The notes: a model not told the origin generated them from the letters alone. Numbered from the stretch's first letter, positions 1 through 7,113 are shown. The stretch is 7,730 nucleotides of DNA from Cytophagia bacterium (GCA_013373005.1 JABXIP010000001.1:1-7730); one strand, 5' to 3'. A program made the numbers and translations.

Positions 1-707
1 TCTACCATACCCACAGCACCTTCTACAATTTTGTATCTGGCAGCTACTATGGCGGTAGCTTGTTGTCTTTGAAGCATGGCGCTGGCAATTTCTTCGGCAT
101 AAGCAAGGTAGCCTATTCGTGCTTCAATTACCTTGATGCCTGCAATGGCCAACCTTTCTGCCAATTCAGTTTCCAGGTCGTGGTTTACCTCTTCCATTCC
201 GGAACGGAGTGTGATTTCACTATCGTCTTCAAAGTTGTCATAGGCATAAGTGTTGGCCAGCTTTCTTACAGCAGCATCGCTTTGCACTCTTACAAAATGA
301 GTATAATCATTTACCTCAAAGGCTGCTTTGTAAGTCTCTTCAACTTGCCAAACAAGAATCACACTGATAAGAATTGGGTTTCCCAGTTTGTCGTTCACCT
401 TCACTCTTTCACTATCGAAATTATGTGCTCTGAGAGAAATCTTCTTTTTGGCGTAGAAAGGATTTACCCAGAAGAAGCCGTTTTTCTTGACAGTTCCTCG
501 GTACTCTCCAAAAAAGATGAGTACTCTGGATTGGTTAGGTTGAACCACGAAGAAGCCGGGTAGCATAAAGAAAAATACAAGGAAGAGTATTCCGAAGTAT
601 GGGCTTCGCATTAAGACCAGACCTGCGATGGCTCCAAAGAATATTAAGAAGGCAATAGCCAACATTCCGAAACCGGAGCCTGGCTTAAAGGGTTTTTCGT
701 TTTTCAT
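1..707 (-). CDS. SPFH/band-7 domain membrane protein (partial, 3' end outside window)
   Basis: Translating the reverse strand from the ATG at 707-705 gives 235 uninterrupted codons running off the left edge, so the C-terminus is missing. Two hydrophobic segments come first (about residues 13-33 and 37-55), then an SPFH (stomatin/prohibitin/flotillin, band 7) domain beginning near VVQPNQSRVLIFFGEY (residues 54-69). Recognisable family features are GFFWVNPF, a VNDKLGNPI strand, a V.W.VEET turn, and a terminal helix containing AMLQRQQATAIVAAR and IVEGAV, typical of the end of the SPFH domain. SPFH proteins form large oligomeric assemblies at the membrane and often scaffold proteases or organise membrane microdomains; the partner and precise role here are unknown. 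It is transcribed divergently from the PLP enzyme gene. No Shine-Dalgarno sequence precedes the start. The family call is firm and the specific function is open. Confidence 0.9.
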   Translation of the reverse strand, partial: MKNEKPFKPGSGFGMLAIAFLIFFGAIAGLVLMRSPYFGILFLVFFFMLPGFFVVQPNQSRVLIFFGEYRGTVKKNGFFWVNPFYAKKKISLRAHNFDSERVKVNDKLGNPILISVILVWQVEETYKAAFEVNDYTHFVRVQSDAAVRKLANTYAYDNFEDDSEITLRSGMEEVNHDLETELAERLAIAGIKVIEARIGYLAYAEEIASAMLQRQQATAIVAARYKIVEGAVGMV

Positions 708-833
708 GGCATTGAATTTATAGTGATATTAAAATGATATCAAATTACAATTGAATTAACGAAGCTGAATTGAAAAAGGTTGGCTTTTGTCTGAAAAATT
801 TTTCCCGACCAAAACATTGAGCGTAATTCAAGC
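708..833. other. Divergent intergenic region
   Basis: These 126 AT-rich bases separate the divergent starts of the SPFH gene and the PLP enzyme gene and must hold both promoters. I see no clean -33 TTTG / -7 TAnnTTTG pair on either strand. Toward the SPFH gene, the reverse strand has GTAATTTG (about 750-757), which resembles a -7 element with one base missing from the spacer. TGATAT occurs twice, 11 bases apart (724-729 and 735-740), between that element and the SPFH start. Neither observation is strong enough to name a promoter or operator. Confidence 0.5.
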
Positions 834-1940
834 ATGGAACTGAATATTACCCGACCAACTCTTCTGCTGGATGAAAAGAAGATGATGACCAACTTGGATC
901 GTATGTTGGAGAAAGCAGAACGTACAAGAACTGACCTCATTCCTCATTTTAAAACTCATCAGTCTAAGGAAGTAGCTGAAATGGTAAAAGATAGAGGAGT
1001 TAAGAGGATTACCGTTTCCTCTATGAAAATGGCCGAATATTTTGCCAACTGTGGTTGGAAAGACATTACAGTGGCTTTCCCTTTTAATCCTCTTGAAATA
1101 GAAGTGGCCAATAGGCTAAATTCTGAAGGTGTTCAGCTAACCATTCTCATATCGGATCCTGAGATCTTATCTAAGCTAGAAGGAAAGTTAGAAGGTAAAG
1201 TTCAGGTGTTAATTGAGGTTGACACAGGTTATAAGAGGTCTGGTGTGGATTCTTCGAAAACGGATGTATTTAAAGAAATCATCGCTCGAGTTTCTGCTGA
1301 TTCGAGTCTGGAATTCTATGGGCTTTATTGCCACCCTGGCCATACTTATCATGCCGATAACATTGAGCAGATTCGTCAGATCTGGGCCAGCTCTATCAAA
1401 CAAATGAATGTATTGAAGAATGCCCTTTTACTGCTTTCACCAGAGATGAAAATTAGAATGGGAGATACTCCTGGTTGTTCTGTGGTGGAAGATATGGAAG
1501 GCGTTGATGAGATCGGTCCTGGTAACTTTATTTTCTATGATTTGGTGATGAACTACCTGAATGTTTGTCATGAATCTGAAATTGCAGTAGCAATGGCTTG
1601 CCCTGTTGTTGCTAAGTATTCCGATAGAAACCAGATAATAATTCATGGCGGAGCGGTTCATTTTTCAAAAGATCACCTGTTCGATGAAAGCGAGCAAAAG
1701 TTCTTTGGTGAATTGGTTATTCTTGCGGAAGATGGTTGGTCATCTATCATTCCTAATGCCAAACTCACTTCTCTTTCTCAGGAGCATGGGGTTCTTACGG
1801 TGAGCGATGAGGTATTCGAAACCATTGAAATTGGCGATATATTAGGCTTTTTGCCTATTCACTCTTGTCTAACAGCCAATCTGATGGGAGCATATATGAC
1901 CATTGATGGCCGTATTTACGAGCATTTGGAAAAAAATTGA
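834..1940 (+). CDS. PLP-dependent D-serine dehydratase / D-threonine aldolase family enzyme
   Basis: This 368-residue cytoplasmic enzyme belongs to the fold-type III (alanine racemase-like) PLP family that includes eukaryotic DSD1 D-serine dehydratase, D-threonine aldolase and D-threo-3-hydroxyaspartate dehydratase. The N-terminal TIM-barrel domain carries the PLP lysine in PHFKTHQS (K40), then VDTGYKRSGV (129-138), HPGH (167-170), the phosphate-binding loop GDTPGC (210-215) and EIGPGNFIFYD (226-236). The C-terminal beta domain ends with IHSCLTANL, whose H343 and C345 fall at the divalent-metal site. In characterised members His-x-Cys marks Zn-dependent dehydratases, while D-threonine aldolases have His-x-Asp, so dehydration of a D-3-hydroxyamino acid to a 2-oxo acid plus ammonia is the better guess. 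Length is normal for the family. The ATG at 834 places the usual RPTLLLDE motif at residues 7-14. No terminator separates it from the permease 78 bases downstream, so readthrough is possible. Substrate is not determined. Confidence 0.88.
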   Translation: MELNITRPTLLLDEKKMMTNLDRMLEKAERTRTDLIPHFKTHQSKEVAEMVKDRGVKRITVSSMKMAEYFANCGWKDITVAFPFNPLEIEVANRLNSEGVQLTILISDPEILSKLEGKLEGKVQVLIEVDTGYKRSGVDSSKTDVFKEIIARVSADSSLEFYGLYCHPGHTYHADNIEQIRQIWASSIKQMNVLKNALLLLSPEMKIRMGDTPGCSVVEDMEGVDEIGPGNFIFYDLVMNYLNVCHESEIAVAMACPVVAKYSDRNQIIIHGGAVHFSKDHLFDESEQKFFGELVILAEDGWSSIIPNAKLTSLSQEHGVLTVSDEVFETIEIGDILGFLPIHSCLTANLMGAYMTIDGRIYEHLEKN

Positions 1941-1965
1941 ACCACTGCAACATAGTTAATATTTG
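1936..1965 (+). promoter_or_regulatory. Weak promoter candidate for the first permease gene
   Basis: ATTG (1936-1939) and AATATTTG (1958-1965) are spaced 18 bases apart, and each differs by one base from the Bacteroidota -33 TTTG and -7 TAnnTTTG elements. The -33 copy overlaps the stop codon of the PLP enzyme gene. This would give a leader of about 45-50 bases for the permease. Such matches arise easily in AT-rich DNA, so this is tentative. Confidence 0.25.
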
Positions 1966-1997
1966 AGCCGTCTTACGCGCAAAGGCGAAAGCCCAAG

Positions 1998-2010
1998 GTC
2001 AAACTCAAAC
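1998..2010 (+). repeat. 13-base leader repeat, copy 1 (before first permease)
   Basis: GTCAAACTCAAAC ends 8 bases before the ATG of the first permease. An identical copy (4545-4557) ends 9 bases before the ATG of the second permease. Both copies continue into a CA-rich stretch without any Shine-Dalgarno sequence, so the repeat occupies the ribosome-landing region. It may be a relic of the gene duplication or a retained translation-initiation or regulatory element. Confidence 0.7.
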
Positions 2011-2018
2011 CAACAACT

Positions 2019-4433
2019 ATGTTCAAAAATTACTTCAAAATCGCTTTGCGAAGCGTTTGGAAGGATAAGTTCTTTTCCTTTCTCAATATTTCAGGTCTCG
2101 CCATTGGTATAGCCTGTTGTTTGCTCATTGTTACATATGTGCGCTATGAGCTGAGTTACGATAAGCATTTTGCTAACCAGGAAAACATTTACCGTATCAT
2201 TATTGACGGTAGTTTCAATGGTAGAGATTTTACTGGGTCTCAAAGTCCTTCACCAACGGGCGGTATTTATCGAGATCAAATTCCTGGAGTAGAAGAGCGA
2301 TTAAGGCTGCGAAACACAGGGAATTGGATTGTGAAATATGAAGACAAGGTTTTCAATGAAGACCGTGTTGTTTTCTCCGATGAGACTTTCTTCGATGTTT
2401 TCAAGATCAGACTTCTTAAAGGAAATCCCAAGGAGGTATTAAATAGGAAGAACCACTTGGTGATGAGCGAGACAGTTGCTCAGAAATATTTTGGAGATGA
2501 AGATCCGGTCGGTAAAACCGTTCGATTGGATAACGATAGTGATTGGACTGTTTCTGGGGTATATGAGGATATTCCCGGTAACACTCACTTCCGATTTAAT
2601 ATGATCCTATCGTTCATCACTCGCGAAGATGAATACAACAGTCAGCAGTGGCTTAATCAGAATTATGATACTTATTTGGTGCTCAACGAAAATGCCGATC
2701 CTGCACAGGTTCAGGCTCAGATGAATGAGATTGCCATCGACAAAATGGGGGCTGAATTCAAGCAGTTCCTAGATATGACTTATGATCAGTTTTTGGCAGC
2801 AGGGAATAGCTTCAATTACTTTCTTCAGCCTCTTGGCGATATTCACTTGAGGTCAGATGGGTATGGAGGGTTTGAGCCTGAAGCAGACATTACCTATGTC
2901 TATATTTTCTCAGCCATAGCAGCGTTTATCCTCATTATTGCCTGTATTAATTTTATGAATTTATCTACGGCCAGAAGTGCCAACAGGGCTAAGGAAGTAG
3001 GCATCAGAAAAGTACTAGGTTCTATAAGAGGGCAACTGATAATGCAGTTCATTTCAGAGTCTGTATTAATCACTTTTATTAGCGGCTTAATCGGTTTGGC
3101 TTTGGCTATTGTGGTGATGCCTTTCTTCAACGATTTTGCCGACAGACAAATGACTTTGGGCTTTTGGGAATGCTTACCATATGTAATCGGTGGCTCATTA
3201 GCAGTTGGTGTCCTGGCGGGAGTTTACCCGGCATTTTTTCTTTCAGCTTTTGCTCCGGTTAAGGTGTTAAAGGGTAACCTTAGCATGGGCATGAAAAGTG
3301 GAGGTCTGAGAAAGGCCTTAGTTACTTTCCAGTTCTTTATTTCCATACTTCTGATCATAGGTACTTTTAGCATTCTTAATCAGCTAAGCTATATACAGAA
3401 TAAGAAGTTGGGTTTTGATAAGGATAGAGTATTGTTGGTACATAATACCTATTTGCTTGGCGATAATTTTGAAGCATATAAAAACAGCATTCTCAATAAT
3501 GCTAGTGTGGACAATGTAAGTGCCACCTGGTTTTTGCCAACCTACAGCAATCGTTCTTCTACTGTCTTCTTTCCCGATGCCATTATTGATCAAGACAGAG
3601 GGCAGGTTTCTCAAAACTGGCGAGTAGATGAAGATTATGCCGATGTTTTTGGCTTGAAATTGAAAGATGGAAGATTCTTCAGTGAAGACATACCCACAGA
3701 TACTATGGCCATGGTTATCAATGAAAAGGCCGCCCAAGTTTATGGCATTGAGAATTTGGAGAATGCAATTATCGGGGACTTTAATGACGATGGAACAGCT
3801 TTAGATAGATATAGGGTAATAGGTATTATCGAAGATTTTCACTTTGAGTCCTTAAAAACTGAAATAGGTCCTATGGTCATGAGACTTGGTTCTCAAAGAG
3901 GTTATTTGGGTTTGAGGCTCAATGCCAGTAATTATCAGCAAGTGATAGATGAGGCAAGAGTTGCCTGGGACGAAATGGCTGCAGACCAGCCTTTTGAGTA
4001 CAGCTTTCTGGATGATAGGTTTGGTAACATGTATGAGGCAGAAAATCAATTGGGTAACATATTTTCAATTTTTGCGGCTTTAGCCATAATAATAGCCTGT
4101 CTTGGCTTGTTTGGTTTGGCAGCATTCACAGCTCAACAAAAGACGAAAGAGGTAGGAATCAGAAAGGTATTGGGTGCCTCCTTGAGCCAGTTGATTTACC
4201 TGATGAGTAAAGAGGTGTCTATTTTAATCATGATTTCTTTTGTTGTGGCTGCAGCGGTTGGATGGTATGGCGTAGACCTTTGGTTGCAGTCTTTTGCCTA
4301 CAGGCCACCAATAAGTATAACTGCTTTTATTTTGGCCGGAGTTAGTGCTTTGTTTATTGCCTTAGCAACCATGAGCTATCAATCAATTAAGGTAGCAACA
4401 GGAAATCCGGTAAAAGCTTTAAGGAATGAATAA
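2019..4433 (+). CDS. FtsX/MacB-like ABC transporter permease (copy 1)
   Basis: This 804-residue inner-membrane protein has the duplicated MacB_PCD-FtsX layout common in Bacteroidota. In order: a transmembrane helix (about 18-41, with ISGLAIGIACC); a first periplasmic domain; three helices (about 293-313, 345-370, 385-410) forming the first FtsX unit; a fifth helix (about 432-452); a second periplasmic domain; and three C-terminal helices (about 682-704, 730-755, 767-789). Each FtsX unit has the cytoplasmic coupling motif KEVGIRKVLG (325-334 and 710-719), where permeases of this superfamily contact their ATPase. The protein ends with the family-typical TGNPVKALRNE. MacB/LolCE-type relatives use ATP hydrolysis in the cytoplasm to drive periplasmic motion, for efflux or lipoprotein or signal transmission; the substrate cannot be read here. 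No ATPase is encoded in the window. The ATG at 2019 gives MFKNYFKIALRS, the usual family N-terminus. An intrinsic terminator follows directly. Confidence 0.92.
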   Translation: MFKNYFKIALRSVWKDKFFSFLNISGLAIGIACCLLIVTYVRYELSYDKHFANQENIYRIIIDGSFNGRDFTGSQSPSPTGGIYRDQIPGVEERLRLRNTGNWIVKYEDKVFNEDRVVFSDETFFDVFKIRLLKGNPKEVLNRKNHLVMSETVAQKYFGDEDPVGKTVRLDNDSDWTVSGVYEDIPGNTHFRFNMILSFITREDEYNSQQWLNQNYDTYLVLNENADPAQVQAQMNEIAIDKMGAEFKQFLDMTYDQFLAAGNSFNYFLQPLGDIHLRSDGYGGFEPEADITYVYIFSAIAAFILIIACINFMNLSTARSANRAKEVGIRKVLGSIRGQLIMQFISESVLITFISGLIGLALAIVVMPFFNDFADRQMTLGFWECLPYVIGGSLAVGVLAGVYPAFFLSAFAPVKVLKGNLSMGMKSGGLRKALVTFQFFISILLIIGTFSILNQLSYIQNKKLGFDKDRVLLVHNTYLLGDNFEAYKNSILNNASVDNVSATWFLPTYSNRSSTVFFPDAIIDQDRGQVSQNWRVDEDYADVFGLKLKDGRFFSEDIPTDTMAMVINEKAAQVYGIENLENAIIGDFNDDGTALDRYRVIGIIEDFHFESLKTEIGPMVMRLGSQRGYLGLRLNASNYQQVIDEARVAWDEMAADQPFEYSFLDDRFGNMYEAENQLGNIFSIFAALAIIIACLGLFGLAAFTAQQKTKEVGIRKVLGASLSQLIYLMSKEVSILIMISFVVAAAVGWYGVDLWLQSFAYRPPISITAFILAGVSALFIALATMSYQSIKVATGNPVKALRNE

Positions 4434-4437
4434 GAAG

Positions 4438-4465
4438 AAAAGCCCGTATCAATACGGGCTTTTTA
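4438..4465 (+). terminator. Intrinsic terminator after the first permease
   Basis: The arms AGCCCGTA (4441-4448) and TACGGGCT (4453-4460) form a perfect 8-bp GC-rich stem around a TCAA loop. It is flanked by AAA upstream and TTTT downstream, which extend the stem and supply the U-tract. It begins five bases after the TAA stop of the first permease. It should end transcription before the second permease. Confidence 0.92.
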
Positions 4466-4493
4466 ATTGGGCATTTACCGATTTATAGTGTTG
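4466..4493 (+). promoter_or_regulatory. Weak promoter candidate for the second permease gene
   Basis: ATTG (4466-4469) and TAGTGTTG (4486-4493) lie 16 bases apart, and each differs by one base from the -33 TTTG / -7 TAnnTTTG consensus. They sit immediately after the terminator, where a separate promoter for the second permease is expected. The resulting leader would be about 65-70 bases. Both the sequence match and the spacing are imperfect. Confidence 0.25.
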
Positions 4494-4504
4494 GTTCACC
4501 GATT
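4477..4504 (+). repeat. ACCGATT direct repeat with 21-base period
   Basis: ACCGATT occurs at 4477-4483 and again at 4498-4504, exactly 21 bases apart, which is two helical turns. The copies flank the candidate -7 element of the second permease. This arrangement would suit a dimeric regulator binding one face of the DNA, but two 7-base copies could also occur by chance. Confidence 0.35.
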
Positions 4505-4544
4505 GCCAATGGCTGAACTTGCATTTATCCTCTTCATTTACAAC

Positions 4545-4557
4545 GTCAAACTCAAAC
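4545..4557 (+). repeat. 13-base leader repeat, copy 2 (before second permease)
   Basis: GTCAAACTCAAAC is identical to 1998-2010 and ends 9 bases before the ATG at 4567. Its nearly constant distance to that ATG is the main reason for preferring this start over the upstream in-frame TTG at 4519, since under the TTG start the repeat would lie inside the coding region. Confidence 0.7.
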
Positions 4558-4566
4558 AACACCAAT

Positions 4567-6984
4567 ATGTATCGTAATTACCTCAAGGTTGCGTTTAGAA
4601 ACTTATTCAGAAATAAGTTTTACTCTATTCTCAATATCTCTGGCCTTGCAATAGGCATTGCTTGCTGTATCCTTATCATGCTTTTTGTAGCTGATGAACT
4701 TAGCTACGATAAGCACTTCGAAAAGGCTGACAGAACCTATAGACTCACCATGTCTGGTGCGTTGAATGGTTCTGCTTTTGACTTAGCTGTGGTTGGCCCA
4801 TCAGTAGGGCAGGCCATGCTGAATGACTACCCTGAAATCATAGAATTCGGAAGATTCAGAGAAAGTGGTTCTCCTTTTATTCGTTATGGTGAGAATATCT
4901 TTAAAGAGGAAAAGTTCGTTTGGGCCGATCACTCTATCCTGGATATTTTCGACATGGACTTGGTTTTGGGTAATCCGGAAACTGCACTGAAAGACCCGAA
5001 ATCGCTTGTGATGAGCGAAACAGCAGCCAAAAAGTACTTCGGCAATGAAGATCCTATCGGTAAGTCGATTGAATTTCGTTCTTCGAAAGACTACAAAGTG
5101 ACCGGAGTTTTTAAAGATCTTTCTAAAAACACACATTTTGATTTCGATGTGCTCGGTTCTATGGAAACCCTTGATGAGGCAAAACAATCCATCTGGTTAA
5201 GTATGAATTTTCAGACTTATGTAGTGCTTACGGAAGATGCCAACATACAGTCTATGATTGATAGGTTCCCTGAAATGCTTAAGCGTTATGTGGGGCCTGA
5301 AGTGAAGCAATTCATGAATATGGATTGGGAAGATATGGGAGCAACGGGTTCTGCTATGGCATTTAGCATGCAGCCACTGACTGATATTCATTTACACTCA
5401 GATTTGGAAGGGGAGTTGGATGCTAATGGAGACATTAAGTATGTGTACATTTTTTCCGCAATTGCACTGTTTATACTCCTCATTGCCTGTATCAACTTTA
5501 TGAATTTGGCTACCGCACGCTCTGCACATAGGGCAAAAGAAGTCGGGGTAAGAAAAGTGCTGGGTTCGTTGAAAGCGCAACTTGTTAATCAGTTTTTAGC
5601 TGAGTCTTTATTGATTAGCTTCCTTTCGTTCCTTTTAGCTATTGGCATTGCCTATCTGGCTATTCCATTCTTCAATGACTTATCGAATAAGGATTTGAGC
5701 ATTCCATTTACCGACCCTCTGTTCATAGGTGGTGTGTTTGTGGGAGTATTGACTGTTGGCTTGCTGGCTGGTAGTTATCCTGCATTCTTTCTTTCGGCTT
5801 TTCAGCCTGTGAAGGTATTGAAAGGAAGTCTGAGTGGGGGAATGAAGAGTGGGGCTTTAAGAAATGTTTTGGTTGTTATTCAGTTCTGTACTTCAATCTT
5901 TCTGGTTATCGGCACACTGGTGATTATGAATCAGTTGAACTTTATTCAGAATAAAAATCTCGGTTTCGATAGAGATCAGGTGGTAATTATCAATGACGCT
6001 TATTTAGCAGGCTCAAATGTTAAGGCGTTAAAGACTGAATTAGAGTCATTCCCTGAAGTGAAATCTGTGGCAGTTTCCGGATACTTGCCAACACCCTCGA
6101 ATAACAATATGAATGTGTTCCTGAAAGGGATTGTGCCTTCACAAGATAATCAGGTACTCATGAGTAGCTGGTATGTAGACTATGATTACCTGGAGACCAT
6201 GGGAATGACCGTGGCTCAGGGCCGAAACTTCTCAAAAGATTTTCCTACCGATTCATTAGGCATGATCATCAATGAGGCGGCCGTCAAGGAGTTTGGTTTC
6301 GAGAATCCGATCGGAGAAACCATTGGTAACTTCGTAGACATGCAAGGCAATATTCAGGGGATGAAGGTTGTAGGAGTAGTGAAGGACTTTCATTACAGAA
6401 GCTTAAAAGACAAAATAGGCCCCATGTGTATGATGCTGGGAGATAATGCAGGTCTAATGAGCATAAAGGTCAACACGCGAGATTATGCTGGCCTAATCTC
6501 TAAGATAGGAGATGCCTGGACAGAGATGGCTCCAAACCAACCATTCGAAACCTCATTTCTAGATGAGCGCTTTAATAGAATGTACGATGCTGAGCAACGC
6601 CTTGGAAAAATCTTTGGAGTATTTGCAGGCTTGGCTATTCTTATTGCTTGCTTGGGTCTTTTTGGTTTGGCTTCGTACACTGCTGAAAATAGAATTAAGG
6701 AAGTTGGAATTAGAAAGGTGCTGGGTGCCAGCGTTGGCCAGTTGGTTTATCTACTTTCCAAAGATATTGGTAAGCTGGTACTCATTGCATTTGTGATTGG
6801 TGCTCCATTGGCTTGGTACTTTATGAACTCTTGGTTAGCTGGATTTGAGTATAGAACTACCGTTGGTTGGTACATATTTGCCTTTACTGCTCTTGGGGCT
6901 GTGGGCATCGCATTACTCACCATGAGTTATCAGTCGCTTAAGGCGGCTACTGGAAATCCAGTGAAGGCGCTTCGCACGGAATAA
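4567..6984 (+). CDS. FtsX/MacB-like ABC transporter permease (copy 2)
   Basis: This 805-residue inner-membrane protein is a tandem paralogue of the preceding permease, with one N-terminal helix (about 18-40), three central (about 292-314, 344-370, 384-410), a fifth (about 431-451) and three C-terminal (about 682-704, 730-753, 766-788), separated by two periplasmic MacB-type domains. The coupling motifs are KEVGVRKVLG (324-333) and KEVGIRKVLG (711-720). Between the copies, 42 of 52 residues are identical over the stretch from YVYIFSAIA to the QF after the first coupling helix. The periplasmic domains differ much more, as expected if ligand or partner specificity has split. The frame is open back to a TTG at 4519, but the ATG at 4567 gives MYRNYLKVAFRN, which aligns with copy 1 from residue 1; the 16 extra residues look like leader rather than protein. 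A terminator on each side suggests its own transcript. The substrate and ATPase are unknown. Confidence 0.92.
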   Translation: MYRNYLKVAFRNLFRNKFYSILNISGLAIGIACCILIMLFVADELSYDKHFEKADRTYRLTMSGALNGSAFDLAVVGPSVGQAMLNDYPEIIEFGRFRESGSPFIRYGENIFKEEKFVWADHSILDIFDMDLVLGNPETALKDPKSLVMSETAAKKYFGNEDPIGKSIEFRSSKDYKVTGVFKDLSKNTHFDFDVLGSMETLDEAKQSIWLSMNFQTYVVLTEDANIQSMIDRFPEMLKRYVGPEVKQFMNMDWEDMGATGSAMAFSMQPLTDIHLHSDLEGELDANGDIKYVYIFSAIALFILLIACINFMNLATARSAHRAKEVGVRKVLGSLKAQLVNQFLAESLLISFLSFLLAIGIAYLAIPFFNDLSNKDLSIPFTDPLFIGGVFVGVLTVGLLAGSYPAFFLSAFQPVKVLKGSLSGGMKSGALRNVLVVIQFCTSIFLVIGTLVIMNQLNFIQNKNLGFDRDQVVIINDAYLAGSNVKALKTELESFPEVKSVAVSGYLPTPSNNNMNVFLKGIVPSQDNQVLMSSWYVDYDYLETMGMTVAQGRNFSKDFPTDSLGMIINEAAVKEFGFENPIGETIGNFVDMQGNIQGMKVVGVVKDFHYRSLKDKIGPMCMMLGDNAGLMSIKVNTRDYAGLISKIGDAWTEMAPNQPFETSFLDERFNRMYDAEQRLGKIFGVFAGLAILIACLGLFGLASYTAENRIKEVGIRKVLGASVGQLVYLLSKDIGKLVLIAFVIGAPLAWYFMNSWLAGFEYRTTVGWYIFAFTALGAVGIALLTMSYQSLKAATGNPVKALRTE

Positions 6985-7002
6985 TTTTTCAAAGAGACTA
7001 TG

Positions 7003-7040
7003 AATAAGAAAATCAGGGGTTTAACCTGATTTTCTTATTT
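7003..7040 (+). terminator. Hairpin terminator after the second permease
   Basis: A perfect 15-bp inverted repeat, with arms 7003-7017 and 7025-7039, encloses the 7-base loop GGTTTAA. The loop-proximal part is GC-rich (CAGG/CCTG) and the descending arm is T-rich. It starts 18 bases after the permease stop. The following bases are T-rich but not a clean U-run, so termination is likely though less classic than at 4438. The A-rich ascending arm also makes a minus-strand terminator possible. Confidence 0.8.
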
Positions 7041-7057
7041 CATCTCATTTTTTCGTC

Positions 7058-7088
7058 TTTGAGTTACAAGAAAATCACTCTAAAATTG
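7058..7088 (+). promoter_or_regulatory. Promoter of the EEP-family gene (-33/-7 type)
   Basis: TTTG (7058-7061) is followed after 19 bases by TAAAATTG (7081-7088). This is an exact -33 element and a -7 element with one mismatch to TAnnTTTG, at the expected Bacteroidota spacing. It lies after the permease terminator and 25 bases before the ATG at 7114, predicting a short leader of roughly 20 bases. It is the best promoter match in the window. Confidence 0.5.
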
Positions 7089-7103
7089 TTAGAATAGTGA
7101 TTT
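7072..7103. promoter_or_regulatory. Imperfect dyad spanning the -7 element (possible operator)
   Basis: The arms AAATCACT (7072-7079) and AGTGATTT (7096-7103) are exact inverted complements. Just inside them, CTAA (7080-7083) and TTAG (7089-7092) pair as well, giving 12 complementary positions interrupted only by a 3-base bulge (7093-7095). The dyad contains the predicted -7 element at 7081-7088, a position where a bound repressor would block RNA polymerase. No regulator gene is adjacent. Confidence 0.4.
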
Positions 7104-7113
7104 AGCTCCTTAA

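Noticed and set aside
60..563. 167-residue open frame on the plus strand
   Set aside because: It lies wholly antisense to the SPFH gene, whose minus-strand translation gives a recognisable protein; the plus-strand product resembles nothing and is low in complexity.
834..1940. Alanine racemase as an alternative identity for the PLP enzyme
   Set aside because: The N-terminal domain shares the fold, but the C-terminal H-x-C metal motif, the PHFKTH lysine context and the GPGNFIFYD motif belong to the D-serine dehydratase / D-threonine aldolase family.
1984..1993. Small hairpin GGC-GAAA-GCC in the leader of the first permease
   Set aside because: The stem is only 3 bp, has no U-tract and no wider structure. 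It is too weak to call a terminator or riboswitch, although the GAAA tetraloop caught the eye.
3384..3737. 117-residue minus-strand open frame inside the first permease
   Set aside because: It is antisense to a clearly conserved coding region, lacks recognisable domains and has no promoter or start context. The same applies to the other frames on either strand inside the PLP enzyme and both permeases, including 4801-5187.
4466..4510. Inverted repeat ATTGG ... CCAAT around the second permease promoter candidate
   Set aside because: Only five bases pair exactly and the arms are 36 bases apart; this is expected by chance in a region of this composition.
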